DNA of 64,000 bases, taken from Micromonospora sp. WMMD1155. Lineage in GTDB: Bacteria; Actinomycetota; Actinomycetes; Mycobacteriales; Micromonosporaceae. The position numbers and the translations under genes are program-made. Positions 32,194 through 40,275 of this stretch are shown here, piece after piece. A model generated the notes under the pieces. That model saw only the letters and a program-made list of their open reading frames with translations. It made no database searches and was not told the origin of the DNA. The DNA lies in NCBI RefSeq assembly GCF_029581275.1, contig NZ_CP120742.1, positions 2,206,501 to 2,270,500 on the forward strand, in the 5' to 3' direction. How positions within the stretch are numbered: the first letter of the stretch is position 1; the number at the start of each line of letters is the position of its first letter.

Positions 32194-33402
32194 GTGGCCA
32201 TCGAAAGCGACAAACTTCGCGAGCGCCTGGATCGGGCGACCGCCCACCTCGACCCGCCCTATGCCGTGGTCGACCTCACCGCCTTCGACGCCAACTCGGC
32301 CGCCCTGGCCGAGCGCGCCGCCGGCAAACCGGTCCGCCTGGCCAGCAAGTCGGTACGCAGCCGAGAGTTGATCAGTCGAGCCCTCACCCGGCCCGGCTGG
32401 CAGGGGATCATGGCGTTCACCGTGCCCGAGGCCATCTGGCTGGTCCGTGCCGGTGTGAGCACCGACGTCCTGGTCGCGTACCCGAGCGCGGACCGGGCGG
32501 CGCTCGCCGAACTGGCCGCCGACCCGACCCTGGCCGCCGCGATCACCCTGATGATCGACGGCACCGGGCAACTCGACCTGATCGACGCCGTCCGGGCTCC
32601 CGGGCAGCGCGCCGAACTGCGCCTCTGCCTCGACCTGGACGCCTCCTGGCGGCCGATGCGGGGGCGGGTGCACGTCGGTGTCCGCCGCTCACCGGTGCAC
32701 AGCGCACGGGCGGCCGGCGCGCTCGCCGCCACCGTCGCCGGCCGGGCCGGCTTCCGGCTGGTCGGGCTCATGTCGTACGAGGCGCAGATCGCCGGCCTGG
32801 GCGACGCGCCGCCGGGGCAGACGCTGCTGGCCGGCGCGATCAGGCTGGCCCAGCGCGGGTCGTACCGCGAGTTGCTGGCCCGCCGGGGTGCGGCGGTGGC
32901 CGCGGTACGCGAGCACGCCGACCTGGAGTTCGTCAACGGAGGCGGCACCGGCAGCGTGGCGGCGACCAGCGCCGATCCCGCGGTGACCGAGGTCACCGCG
33001 GGATCGGGACTGTACGGGCCGACGCTGTTCGACGCGTACCGCGCCTGGCGGCCCACTCCGGCGGCCTTCTTCGCCTGCGCGGTGGTCCGCCGGCCGACGC
33101 CGGAGCTGGCGACGGTGCTCGGTGGTGGCTGGATCGCCTCCGGCCCGGCCGCCGACAGCCGGCTACCTCGGCCGTGGCTGCCGGCCGGGCTCAAGCTGGT
33201 CGGCACCGAGGGCGCGGGCGAGGTGCAGACCCCGCTGTCCGGCGCGGCCGCGGCCACCCTGCGTGTCGGCGACCGGGTGTGGTTCCGGCACGCCAAGGCC
33301 GGTGAGCTGTGCGAGCGGGTCAACGATCTGCACCTGATCGAGGGGAACGCCGTCGTGGCGACGGTGCCCACCTACCGGGGGGAGGGGCAGGCGTTCCTCT
33401 GA
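32194..33402 (+). CDS. PLP-dependent amino acid deaminase/aldolase (alanine-racemase-like fold III)
   Basis: 402 aa. The PLP lysine lies in RLASKSVRSRELISR near residue 52, typical of the low-specificity D-threonine aldolase/D-serine dehydratase group (N-terminal alanine-racemase barrel). FVNGGGTGSVAATSADPAVTE provides the phosphate-binding glycines, and GLYGPTLFDAY is the metal/dimer region. The C-terminal HAKAGELCERVNDLHLIEG is the metal-binding (His/Cys) signature of the family. The natural amino acid is unknown. GTG at 32194 starts MAIESDKLRERLD. It is divergent from the MFS-tmk gene and followed by a short tandem repeat. Confidence 0.87.
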   Translation: MAIESDKLRERLDRATAHLDPPYAVVDLTAFDANSAALAERAAGKPVRLASKSVRSRELISRALTRPGWQGIMAFTVPEAIWLVRAGVSTDVLVAYPSADRAALAELAADPTLAAAITLMIDGTGQLDLIDAVRAPGQRAELRLCLDLDASWRPMRGRVHVGVRRSPVHSARAAGALAATVAGRAGFRLVGLMSYEAQIAGLGDAPPGQTLLAGAIRLAQRGSYRELLARRGAAVAAVREHADLEFVNGGGTGSVAATSADPAVTEVTAGSGLYGPTLFDAYRAWRPTPAAFFACAVVRRPTPELATVLGGGWIASGPAADSRLPRPWLPAGLKLVGTEGAGEVQTPLSGAAAATLRVGDRVWFRHAKAGELCERVNDLHLIEGNAVVATVPTYRGEGQAFL

Positions 33403-33407
33403 TCCGC

Positions 33408-33459
33408 CGCCCGCCCCGAGCGACCCGTCGCCCGCCCCGAGCGACCCGTCGCCCGCCCC
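33408..33459. repeat. 21-bp tandem repeat, about 2.5 copies
   Basis: The unit CGCCCGCCCCGAGCGACCCG with one further T recurs at 21-bp spacing between the aldolase stop (33402) and the TetR stop (33477). It lies outside both genes, so the copy number may differ between strains. Confidence 0.75.
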
Positions 33460-33476
33460 GGCCCAGCGAGCCCGGG

Positions 33477-34154
33477 TCAGGCGGGCTGGGCCTGCTGACC
33501 GGCGGCGGCGGGCAGACCGCTGTCCGAGCCGTCGACCTGCCGATGCAGGTACTCCCGGATCAGCGCCTTGGCTTCGAGCAGCACCCGCTCGTCGCCGTCG
33601 GAATTGCGCCGGAACGCGAGCTTGATCAGCGCATCCGCCGCCTCGACCGCGATCTCCAGGACGAAGCGCAGCTTCGGCACGTCGGTGAGCCCGAAACGCT
33701 CGGTGAGCACCCGGGCCAACTGGTCGGCGATCACGCCGTTGTTGTCCCGCTGCTCGTCGAGCAGGTGCAGGTCGACCACGTCGCCGAAGTGCAGGGTGCG
33801 GAAGCCGGGGACGGTGCGGTGCATGGTGATGTACTCGTCGATCCCCGCGTCGACGCCGTCCCACCAGTGCGTCATCTCGTCGGAGGCGAACCGGTCGTCG
33901 AGGCGCTGGAGGTAGGACTCCATCGTGCGCAGGGTCAGCGCCTGCACGATCGCCCGCTTGTCCGGGAAGAACTGGTACACCGACCCGATCGCCACCTCGG
34001 CCCGCTCGGCGAGCAGGGTCGTGGTCAGACCCTCGTACCCCACCTCGTCGACGAGTTCGGCGCAGGCATCCAACATGCGCTGTACCCGCGCGACACTTCG
34101 ACCCTGCACCGGTACGCGGCGCAGCGGACCGGTCGTGGCGGCTGGTGTGGACAC
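33477..34154 (-). CDS. TetR-family regulator next to the sugar-lactone oxidase
   Basis: 225 aa. The HTH (about 20-65) reads MLDACAELVDEVGYEGLTTT then LLAERAEVAIGSVYQFFPDK, typical TetR. The C-terminal part contains DEYITMHRTVPGF and GDVVDLHLLDE, compatible with a ligand pocket. GTG at 34154 (VSTPAATTG) follows a G-rich run; ATG at 34193 in the same frame is less likely because it reaches into the operator region. It is divergent from the oxidase gene and likely binds the palindrome at 34265-34283. Confidence 0.85.
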   Translation of the reverse strand: MSTPAATTGPLRRVPVQGRSVARVQRMLDACAELVDEVGYEGLTTTLLAERAEVAIGSVYQFFPDKRAIVQALTLRTMESYLQRLDDRFASDEMTHWWDGVDAGIDEYITMHRTVPGFRTLHFGDVVDLHLLDEQRDNNGVIADQLARVLTERFGLTDVPKLRFVLEIAVEAADALIKLAFRRNSDGDERVLLEAKALIREYLHRQVDGSDSGLPAAAGQQAQPA

Positions 34155-34264
34155 TCTGCGCCACCCCCCTTCGACGGATGAACATATCTCCACGTCACGA
34201 GTCCGTGACTACCGGTACAACGAGCGGATCGCAATTGCGGTATTTACCAGGTACAACGTTCCTG

Positions 34265-34283
34265 ATATGAAGTCAGTTCATAT
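34265..34283. promoter_or_regulatory. AT-rich palindromic operator between TetR and oxidase genes
   Basis: ATATGAA (34265-34271) and TTCATAT (34277-34283) flank a 5-bp centre. A second palindrome, ATTCATGAAT (34282-34291), touches it, and GGTACAACG occurs twice just upstream (34214 and 34252). The stretch is unusually AT-rich for this genome and lies 20 bp before the oxidase ATG, so it is a good candidate for the TetR binding site and promoter. Confidence 0.6.
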
Positions 34284-34302
34284 TCATGAATGAGGAGTGC
34301 GC

Positions 34303-35619
34303 ATGGTCGGCACCGCACCGCTCACCGCCACCTGGTCCAACTGGGCCGGCAACCAGCGTGGCAGCGCCACCGCGATCCTGCGCCCCGGCTCGCCGACCGA
34401 CGTCGCAGAAGCCGTGACCGACACCGCCGCCGCCGGTGGTCGGATCCGCGTCACGGGCAGCGGCCACTCGTTCACCGCCGTCGCACTCGCCGACGACCGC
34501 CGGATGGATCTGTCCGAGCTGCACACCCCGGTCAGCGTCGACGTCGCACGCCGACTGGTCACCGTACCGGCGGGAATGACCCTGCACACGCTCAACAGCC
34601 TGCTCGCCCGGCACCACCTCGCGCTGCCCAACCTCGGGGACATCGACGCGCAGACGGTCGCCGGGGCGATCTCCACGGGCACCCACGGCACCGGCGCCGG
34701 CTACGGGTGCCTGTCCACCTTCGTCGAGGCGGTCACAGTGGTCACCGGCACCGGCGAGGTGCTGCGCTGCTCCGCCGACGAGAACCCCGACGTCCTGGCC
34801 GCCGCCCGGGTCTCGCTCGGCGCGCTCGGCGTCCTGGTCGAGGTGACACTGCGCTGCGTGGACTCCTTCGTCCTGCACGCCCACGAACGCCCGGCCGAGC
34901 TGGCCGACGTGCTCGGCGAACTGCCCGCGCTGATCGGCCGGCACGACCACGTCGAGTTCTACTGGTTCCCGTACACGTCCCGGGTCCAGGTCAAGGCCAA
35001 CGACCGGGTGCCGGCCGACGACCGGCCACTGTCCCGCTGGCGCGGCTGGCTGGACGACGACTTCCTGTCCAACCGGGTCTTCGCCGGGGCCTGCCGACTC
35101 GGCCGGGCCGTGCCCGCCCTCGCGCCGGGAATCAGCGCGGTCTCCGCCCGCGCCCTCACCGAACGCCGGTACACCGGCCGTTCCGACCGGGTGTTCTGCA
35201 CCCCACGCCGGGTCCGCTTCATGGAGATGGAGTACGGGCTGCCCCGCGAGGCGCTGCCCGAGGCGCTCGCCGCCCTCCGGCGGATCGTGGACGGACTGCC
35301 CTTCAAGGTGCTCTTCCCGGTCGAGGTGCGATTCACCGCCGCCGACGACATCTGGCTCTCCCACGGCTACGGGCGGGACAACGCCTACATCGCCGTGCAC
35401 CAGTACGTCGGCATGCCCTACGAGCCGTACTTCCGGGCCTTCGAACAGGTGGCCACCGGGCTGGGCGGCCGCCCGCACTGGGGCAAGATGCACTACCGCG
35501 ACGCCGCCTCGCTCGCCGACGCGTACCCCCGCTTCGCCGACTTCCAGGCCGTCCGCGACCGCCTGGACCCGAACCGCGTCTTCACCAACCCCCACCTGAC
35601 CCACGTCCTCGGCGCGTAA
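34303..35619 (+). CDS. FAD-dependent sugar-lactone/alditol oxidase (ALO family)
   Basis: 438 aa. The FAD-binding N-terminal domain has RVTGSGHSFTAVALAD near residue 46 and the GAISTGTHGTGAGYG phosphate loop near 124. The substrate-binding C-terminal domain ends with PHWGKMHY, the HWxK signature of D-arabinono-1,4-lactone oxidase. The family oxidises sugar lactones or alditols and passes electrons to oxygen; D-arabinonolactone, gulonolactone or xylitol are all possible. ATG at 34303 follows GAGGAG with 5 nt spacing. The adjacent TetR gene is the likely regulator. Confidence 0.9.
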   Translation: MVGTAPLTATWSNWAGNQRGSATAILRPGSPTDVAEAVTDTAAAGGRIRVTGSGHSFTAVALADDRRMDLSELHTPVSVDVARRLVTVPAGMTLHTLNSLLARHHLALPNLGDIDAQTVAGAISTGTHGTGAGYGCLSTFVEAVTVVTGTGEVLRCSADENPDVLAAARVSLGALGVLVEVTLRCVDSFVLHAHERPAELADVLGELPALIGRHDHVEFYWFPYTSRVQVKANDRVPADDRPLSRWRGWLDDDFLSNRVFAGACRLGRAVPALAPGISAVSARALTERRYTGRSDRVFCTPRRVRFMEMEYGLPREALPEALAALRRIVDGLPFKVLFPVEVRFTAADDIWLSHGYGRDNAYIAVHQYVGMPYEPYFRAFEQVATGLGGRPHWGKMHYRDAASLADAYPRFADFQAVRDRLDPNRVFTNPHLTHVLGA

Positions 35620-35637
35620 CGGACTTGGCCAAGGGAC

Positions 35638-35679
35638 CTTGGAAGGATCCTGCCCCTGGAGGGGCCATTTCCTTCCAAG
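35638..35679. terminator. Nested palindrome between converging oxidase and topA genes
   Basis: The outer arms CTTGGAAGGA (35638-35647) and TCCTTCCAAG (35670-35679) pair perfectly. An inner GCCCC/GGGGC stem (35652-35656, 35661-35665) adds a second hairpin. The palindrome sits exactly between the two stops (35619 and 35696), so bidirectional termination is likely. It may also be a dispersed palindromic repeat. Confidence 0.65.
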
Positions 35680-35695
35680 ATCTCGCAGATCCGGT

Positions 35696-38536
35696 TTACT
35701 CCGGGCTGGTGGCTGCCTTGCGTGGGGCGGCCTTCTTCGCCGGGGCCTTCTTCGCCGTCGTCGCCTTGGCCGTCGTGGTCTTCTTCGCGGCCGTGGACTT
35801 GCTGGCGGCCGCCGTCTTCTTCGCCGCCGTGGTCTTCTTCGCCGGGGCCTTCTTCGCCGCCTTCTTCCGAGGCGCCGGACCCTTGGCCCGCTTGTCGGCG
35901 AGCATCTCGGAGGCTTCCTCGATGGTCAGCGCCTCCGGGGTCTGCCCACGTCGCAGCGACGCGTTGACCTCCCCGTCGGTGACGTACGGACCGAAGCGAC
36001 CGTCCTTGATCACCAGCGGCTTCTCGGTCAACGGGTCGACGCCCATCTCGCGCAGCGGCGGTGCGGCGGCCCGCCGTCCACGGGTCTTCGGAGCGGCCAG
36101 CAGGGCCAGCGCCTCGTCCAGACCGACGGTGAACATCTGGTCCTCGGACTCCAGCGAACGGAACTCCTCGCCCCGCTTGACGTACGGGCCGTAGCGGCCG
36201 TTGTTGGCGAAGACCTCGACGCCGTCCGGCGCGACACCGATCAGCCGAGGAAGGCTGAGCAGCTTGAGCGCCTCATCCAGCGACAGCGATTCCGGTGTCT
36301 GCGTACGCAGCAGTGACGACTTCCGCTCGCCGCTGGACACGTACGGGCCGAACCGGCCGGACTTGAGCACGATCGGCTCGCCGGTGGCGGGGTCGTCGCC
36401 GAGCTTGCGCTCGCCGCTGCCGCCGAGGAACAGCTCGTGCACCTTCTCCGGGGTCAGCTCGTCCGGGGCCAGGCCCTCGGGGATCGGCGCCCGGTCCCCC
36501 TGGGCACCGGCCTCCTCGCCCTCGGCCGAAGCCGCAGCCGGCGCCGCCGGAGCCTCACCGGGCACCGCCCGCTGGAGGTACGGCCCGTAGCGGCCGACCC
36601 GGACGACGACCTCACGGCCCTCGTCGTCGGTGAAGAGCGGGATCGAGTTGACGCTGCGGGCGTCGATGTCGCTGAGGTTCTCGGTGACCAGCTTCTTCAG
36701 CCCACCGGAACGGGCGATGTCCTGGTCACCGGCACCGTTGGCGCTGCCGAAGTAGAACGCGGTGAGGAAGTCGACGGCGGCGTGGTCACCGCCGGCGATC
36801 TCGTCCAGCTCGTTCTCCATCGAGGCGGTGAAGTCGTAGTCGATGAGTCGGGGGTAGTGCCGCTCCATCAACCCGATCACGGCGAAGGCCAGGAAGGTCG
36901 GGATCATTGCCTGGCCGCGCTTGGTGACGTACCCCCGGTCCTGGATCGTCTGCATGATCGACGCGTAGGTGGACGGGCGGCCGATGCCCAGCTCCTCCAG
37001 GGCCTTGACCAGCGACGCCTCCGTGTAACGCGACGGCGGCTGGGTGTGGTGGCCCTGCGCGGCCAGCTCGTCGGCGGTCAGCGGCTGGTCCTTGACCAGG
37101 GTGGGCAGGCGACGCTCGGCGTCCTCGGCCTCGGCGTTCTCGTCGTCGCTGGACTCGACGTACGCGCGCAGGAAACCCGGGTCGGTGATCGTCTTACCGG
37201 TCGCCCCGAAGTCGGCCTCCTCCTGCGAGGTGGAGACCGCCCGGATGCGCACCGAGACACTGGACCCGACGGCGTCGGTCATCTGCGAGGCGATGGTCCG
37301 CCGCCAGATCAGCTCGTAGAGCTTGAACTCCTCGGCCGACAACTCCTTGGCGACCTCGCCCGGAGTGCGGAAGTTGTCCCCCGCCGGGCGGATCGCCTCG
37401 TGCGCCTCCTGCGCGTTCTTCACCTTGCCGGTGTAGCGGCGCGGCTCCGGTGGCACGCTGCGCTCGCCGTACAACTCGACGATCTGTCGGCGGGCCGCGG
37501 CGATGGCGGTCTCCGACAGGTTCACCGAGTCGGTACGCATATAGGTGATGTAGCCGTTCTCGTACAGCCGCTGGGCGAGGCGCATCGTCTGCTGCGACGA
37601 CAGGCGCAGCTTGCGGGCCGCCTCCTGCTGGAGGGTGGAGGTGATGAACGGCGCGTACGGGCGACGACGGTAGGGCTTCTCCTCGACCCGGGTGACGGTG
37701 AACGGCCGCCCGTCGAGCCGGGCGGCGAGCCCCCGCGCGCCACTCTCGTCGAGGTGCACGACCCCGGCACCGGCCCGGACCCGGCCCGTGGTGGGCTCGA
37801 AGTCCTTACCGGTGGCGATCCGGTCGCCGTTCAAGGCGATCAGGGTGGCGTTGAAGGAGCGCGGACCACCCTCGCCGGCGTTCGCCACGGCGAGGGTGGC
37901 CAGGATGTCCCAGTACTCGGCGGTGCGGAACGCCATCCGCTGGCGCTCCCGCTCGACCACGATCCGGGTCGCCACGGACTGCACCCGGCCGGCCGAGAGC
38001 CTCGGCATGACCTTCTTCCACAGCACCGGGGAGACCTCGTAGCCGTAGAGCCGGTCGAGGATCCGCCGGGCCTCCTGCGCGTCGACCAGGTCGCGGTCGA
38101 TCTCGCGGGGGTTGGCGACCGCCGCCTGGATCGCCGGCTTGGTGATCTCGTGGAAGACCATCCGCTTGACCGGGACCTTGGGCTTGAGAGTCTCGACCAG
38201 GTGCCAGGCGATCGCCTCGCCCTCGCGGTCCTCATCCGTCGCCAGGAAGATCTCGTCGACCTCCTTGGCCAGCTTCACCAGCTTGGTGATCTGCTGCTTG
38301 CGGTCGGCGGAGACGACGTAGAGCGCGTGGAAGCCGTTGTCCACGTCGACCCCGAGCCGGGCCCAGGGCTCACCCTTGTACTTGGCCGGCACGTCGGCGG
38401 CGTTGCGCGGCAGGTCGCGGACGTGACCGAAGCTGGCCTCCACGACGTACCCCGGGCCGAGGTAGCCCGAGATCGTCTTGGCCTTCGCCGGTGACTCGAC
38501 GATGACCAGACGGGTGGTTCCAGCGTTGCTAGGCAC
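35696..38536 (-). CDS. topA: DNA topoisomerase I (type IA)
   Basis: 946 aa. The TOPRIM domain starts LVIVESPAKAKTISGYLG and holds LATDEDREGEAIAWHL with the metal-binding acidic triad. The active-site tyrosine is in GYITYMRTDSVNL near residue 330, followed by PRRYTGKVKNAQEAHEAIRP. After the core, four repeated actinobacterial C-terminal domains (each with GRYGPY or GRFGPYV) replace zinc fingers. The last 60 residues are a Lys/Ala/Thr-rich tail of KKTTAAKK type. The enzyme relaxes negative supercoils. GTG at 38536 follows GGGGAG. Upstream 38537-38917 carries a palindromic repeat. Confidence 0.96.
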   Translation of the reverse strand: MPSNAGTTRLVIVESPAKAKTISGYLGPGYVVEASFGHVRDLPRNAADVPAKYKGEPWARLGVDVDNGFHALYVVSADRKQQITKLVKLAKEVDEIFLATDEDREGEAIAWHLVETLKPKVPVKRMVFHEITKPAIQAAVANPREIDRDLVDAQEARRILDRLYGYEVSPVLWKKVMPRLSAGRVQSVATRIVVERERQRMAFRTAEYWDILATLAVANAGEGGPRSFNATLIALNGDRIATGKDFEPTTGRVRAGAGVVHLDESGARGLAARLDGRPFTVTRVEEKPYRRRPYAPFITSTLQQEAARKLRLSSQQTMRLAQRLYENGYITYMRTDSVNLSETAIAAARRQIVELYGERSVPPEPRRYTGKVKNAQEAHEAIRPAGDNFRTPGEVAKELSAEEFKLYELIWRRTIASQMTDAVGSSVSVRIRAVSTSQEEADFGATGKTITDPGFLRAYVESSDDENAEAEDAERRLPTLVKDQPLTADELAAQGHHTQPPSRYTEASLVKALEELGIGRPSTYASIMQTIQDRGYVTKRGQAMIPTFLAFAVIGLMERHYPRLIDYDFTASMENELDEIAGGDHAAVDFLTAFYFGSANGAGDQDIARSGGLKKLVTENLSDIDARSVNSIPLFTDDEGREVVVRVGRYGPYLQRAVPGEAPAAPAAASAEGEEAGAQGDRAPIPEGLAPDELTPEKVHELFLGGSGERKLGDDPATGEPIVLKSGRFGPYVSSGERKSSLLRTQTPESLSLDEALKLLSLPRLIGVAPDGVEVFANNGRYGPYVKRGEEFRSLESEDQMFTVGLDEALALLAAPKTRGRRAAAPPLREMGVDPLTEKPLVIKDGRFGPYVTDGEVNASLRRGQTPEALTIEEASEMLADKRAKGPAPRKKAAKKAPAKKTTAAKKTAAASKSTAAKKTTTAKATTAKKAPAKKAAPRKAATSPE

Positions 38537-38917
38537 GTCTCTCCCCGACCTCACTCCTGCTCGTGGCCTGCCGGCGCCCGGGCAGCGACCGCTTTCGACC
38601 CCGCCGTCGCGCCGACGGTCCGGATGTCCAACGTAACGCGCCGCCCGCGTTTCGGGTTTCGGGGGCGGTGAACCGCTTCGGCACTGCCGGACGGCGCCAC
38701 CGTACACCGTGGGTAGGGCTCTGAGAGGGTCACCGTGACGATCCCGGCCCCACAGCCAAGGTCCAACCCGCCCCTTTCCCGCCCGGATCCCCCCGCCGGA
38801 TGTCCAACACCAGACACCCCCGAGCCCGTCGATCATGGACGTGTGGTGGGCGTTTCGACCCCGGAAGGGGGAAAGGTCCCCACCAGAACTTCATGATCGA
38901 CGCGCTGGGGAGGTGGC
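38537..38917. other. topA upstream region
   Basis: 381 bp with no convincing gene. It holds the topA promoter side (near 38540-38720) and the palindromic repeat at 38827-38902. Open frames there are shadows extending from neighbours. Confidence 0.6.
38827..38902. repeat. Imperfect palindromic intergenic repeat (GTCGATCATG family)
   Basis: The arm ends CGTCGATCATG (38827-38837) and CATGATCGACG (38892-38902) match perfectly. The inner GGTGGG (38845-38850) and CCCACC (38879-38884) continue the pairing with a few mismatches between. A related TCGATCATG core occurs in the repeat at 60591-60672. Confidence 0.75.
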
Positions 38918-39640
38918 TTACGGGCGCATGGGCCAGGCGTCGGGGGGTGCGGTGGGCGGTGGGGTGCCGACCAACTCGGCCAGCCGCGCCAACGGACGGC
39001 GGCCGGTGATCCGGTACGCCGGGCCGCCCTCGTCCGGGCCGAGCAGCGCCCCCGCCAGCCCCGCTGCGTCGAGCGCGACCCCGACCGGCCCCCAACACTC
39101 CGGCCCGTCGGCGCCCAACCGCAGCAGGAAACCGTCGGGAGGCTCCGGCGTACCGGCGGCGGCCAGCCACAACCGCAGCCTCCGGCCGGTCAGGTGGAAG
39201 GTGGCCGGCGGGCGCTTCGTCGCGCCGTGCAGCCAGGCGACCGCGAGCGGCTTCAAGACCCGGGTGTACGACGTACGGACGGCGTGCCGCTCGCCCTCGG
39301 TCGGCTCCCAGCTCGCCGCCAGACCCCGCGCCGCCAACTCGGCGACGAGCACGTGCACCCGCCAGGCGGCGTCCACCCGCACCGAGAGGCGGGCGGTGCC
39401 ACCCATCCGGACCACCTCGCCCGGCCCGGCCAGCAACCCGGCCAGATCGGCGACGGTCGGTTCGGCCGCCTCCGCGCCGAAGAAGACGAGTTGCCGACCC
39501 GCGTCGCCACCCTGCGGGGCACTGCTGCGGGGCGGGTTGCCGCGCCGCCTCCCGGGTGCGGGGGCGTCCGCCTCGGGCGCGGGGAACAGCGCCGGGGGCG
39601 GTTCCGCCTTCGGAGTGTCACCGAGCCCGCTCAGCGACAC
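38918..39640 (-). CDS. Conserved actinobacterial protein, unknown function
   Basis: 240 aa. The first 50 residues are Pro/Gly-rich and probably flexible (EPPPALFPAPEADAPAPGRRR). The remainder is alpha/beta with GGTARLSVRVDAAWRVHVLVAEL and EGERHAVRTSYTRVLKPLAVAW as clear ordered segments. I do not recognise a domain. GTG at 39640 overlaps the stop of the lipoprotein gene upstream by 10 bp, so the two form one transcript. Its placement next to topA and the lipoprotein is typical of this core block. Confidence 0.7.
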   Translation of the reverse strand: MSLSGLGDTPKAEPPPALFPAPEADAPAPGRRRGNPPRSSAPQGGDAGRQLVFFGAEAAEPTVADLAGLLAGPGEVVRMGGTARLSVRVDAAWRVHVLVAELAARGLAASWEPTEGERHAVRTSYTRVLKPLAVAWLHGATKRPPATFHLTGRRLRLWLAAAGTPEPPDGFLLRLGADGPECWGPVGVALDAAGLAGALLGPDEGGPAYRITGRRPLARLAELVGTPPPTAPPDAWPMRP

Positions 39641-40173
39641 TCCGGCACCTCGTCGAAGGCTTGTTTCAACTCCTCGGAGTTGAGCTTGCTGGTGTCCAGC
39701 GCGCTGGCGTCGTACTCCTTGTTGAGGGTCTCCACCGCGGCCCGCACGCCGTCGTAGAAGGCTGTCGGCTCGCCGGTGCCCAACCCGTCGATGGTGTCCC
39801 GGGCCCGACCGTAGGCGTCCCGCATCTTCCCCAGTGAGCTGCGGAATCCGGCGGAGATGGCCTCGCCGTTGTCGGTCTCCGGCACGCCGGCCTGCTCCAC
39901 CTTGCGGCGTGCGGCCTCGCTGGCCTGCTCCGCCCCACCGAAGAGCCGCACCAGGTTCTCCTTGGCCTGCGCCGGTGTGGTCTGCGCGGTCATCTGCTCG
40001 TCGGTGCTGCTGGTCAACTTGCTGATCTCGGAGCGCCACGGGGTGAGCGCCCCGCAGACCGAGGCCGCCCAGGCACGCGGGCTGGGGCCTCCGCCACAGC
40101 CGGCGAGCACGACGACGATCGTGGCCAGGACCACCGTGAACCTTCCGGCGGCAGACGCCCGGCACGTACGCAT
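39631..40173 (-). CDS. Putative lipoprotein
   Basis: 180 aa. The signal sequence ends in the lipobox VVLAGC near residue 27, so the cysteine should be lipid-modified and the protein held on the outer face of the membrane. The mature part (about 28-180) is helical and charged (RKVEQAGVPETDNGEAIS) with two further cysteines. No catalytic motif is seen. ATG at 40173 (MRTCRASAA) is preferred over GTG at 40209. It is the first gene of a two-gene unit with the 240-aa protein. Confidence 0.78.
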   Translation of the reverse strand: MRTCRASAAGRFTVVLATIVVVLAGCGGGPSPRAWAASVCGALTPWRSEISKLTSSTDEQMTAQTTPAQAKENLVRLFGGAEQASEAARRKVEQAGVPETDNGEAISAGFRSSLGKMRDAYGRARDTIDGLGTGEPTAFYDGVRAAVETLNKEYDASALDTSKLNSEELKQAFDEVPECR

Positions 40174-40275
40174 GCGTTGCAGCGTACGGCCTCCGGCACG
40201 GTGTGGCACCGGGCCGGACGGCCGGGGTCCCCGGTCGACGCGTACGTCGACCGGGGACCCCGTGCCCGTGCCGGG

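Noticed and set aside
36437..38494. 685-codon plus-strand open frame across topA
   Set aside because: It is antisense to topA with no ribosome site and no recognisable domain; high GC makes long false frames common.
38918..40165. 415-codon protein joining lipoprotein and 240-aa gene
   Set aside because: The first 175 residues are the lipoprotein gene read in the wrong frame; the lipobox of the other frame is clear.
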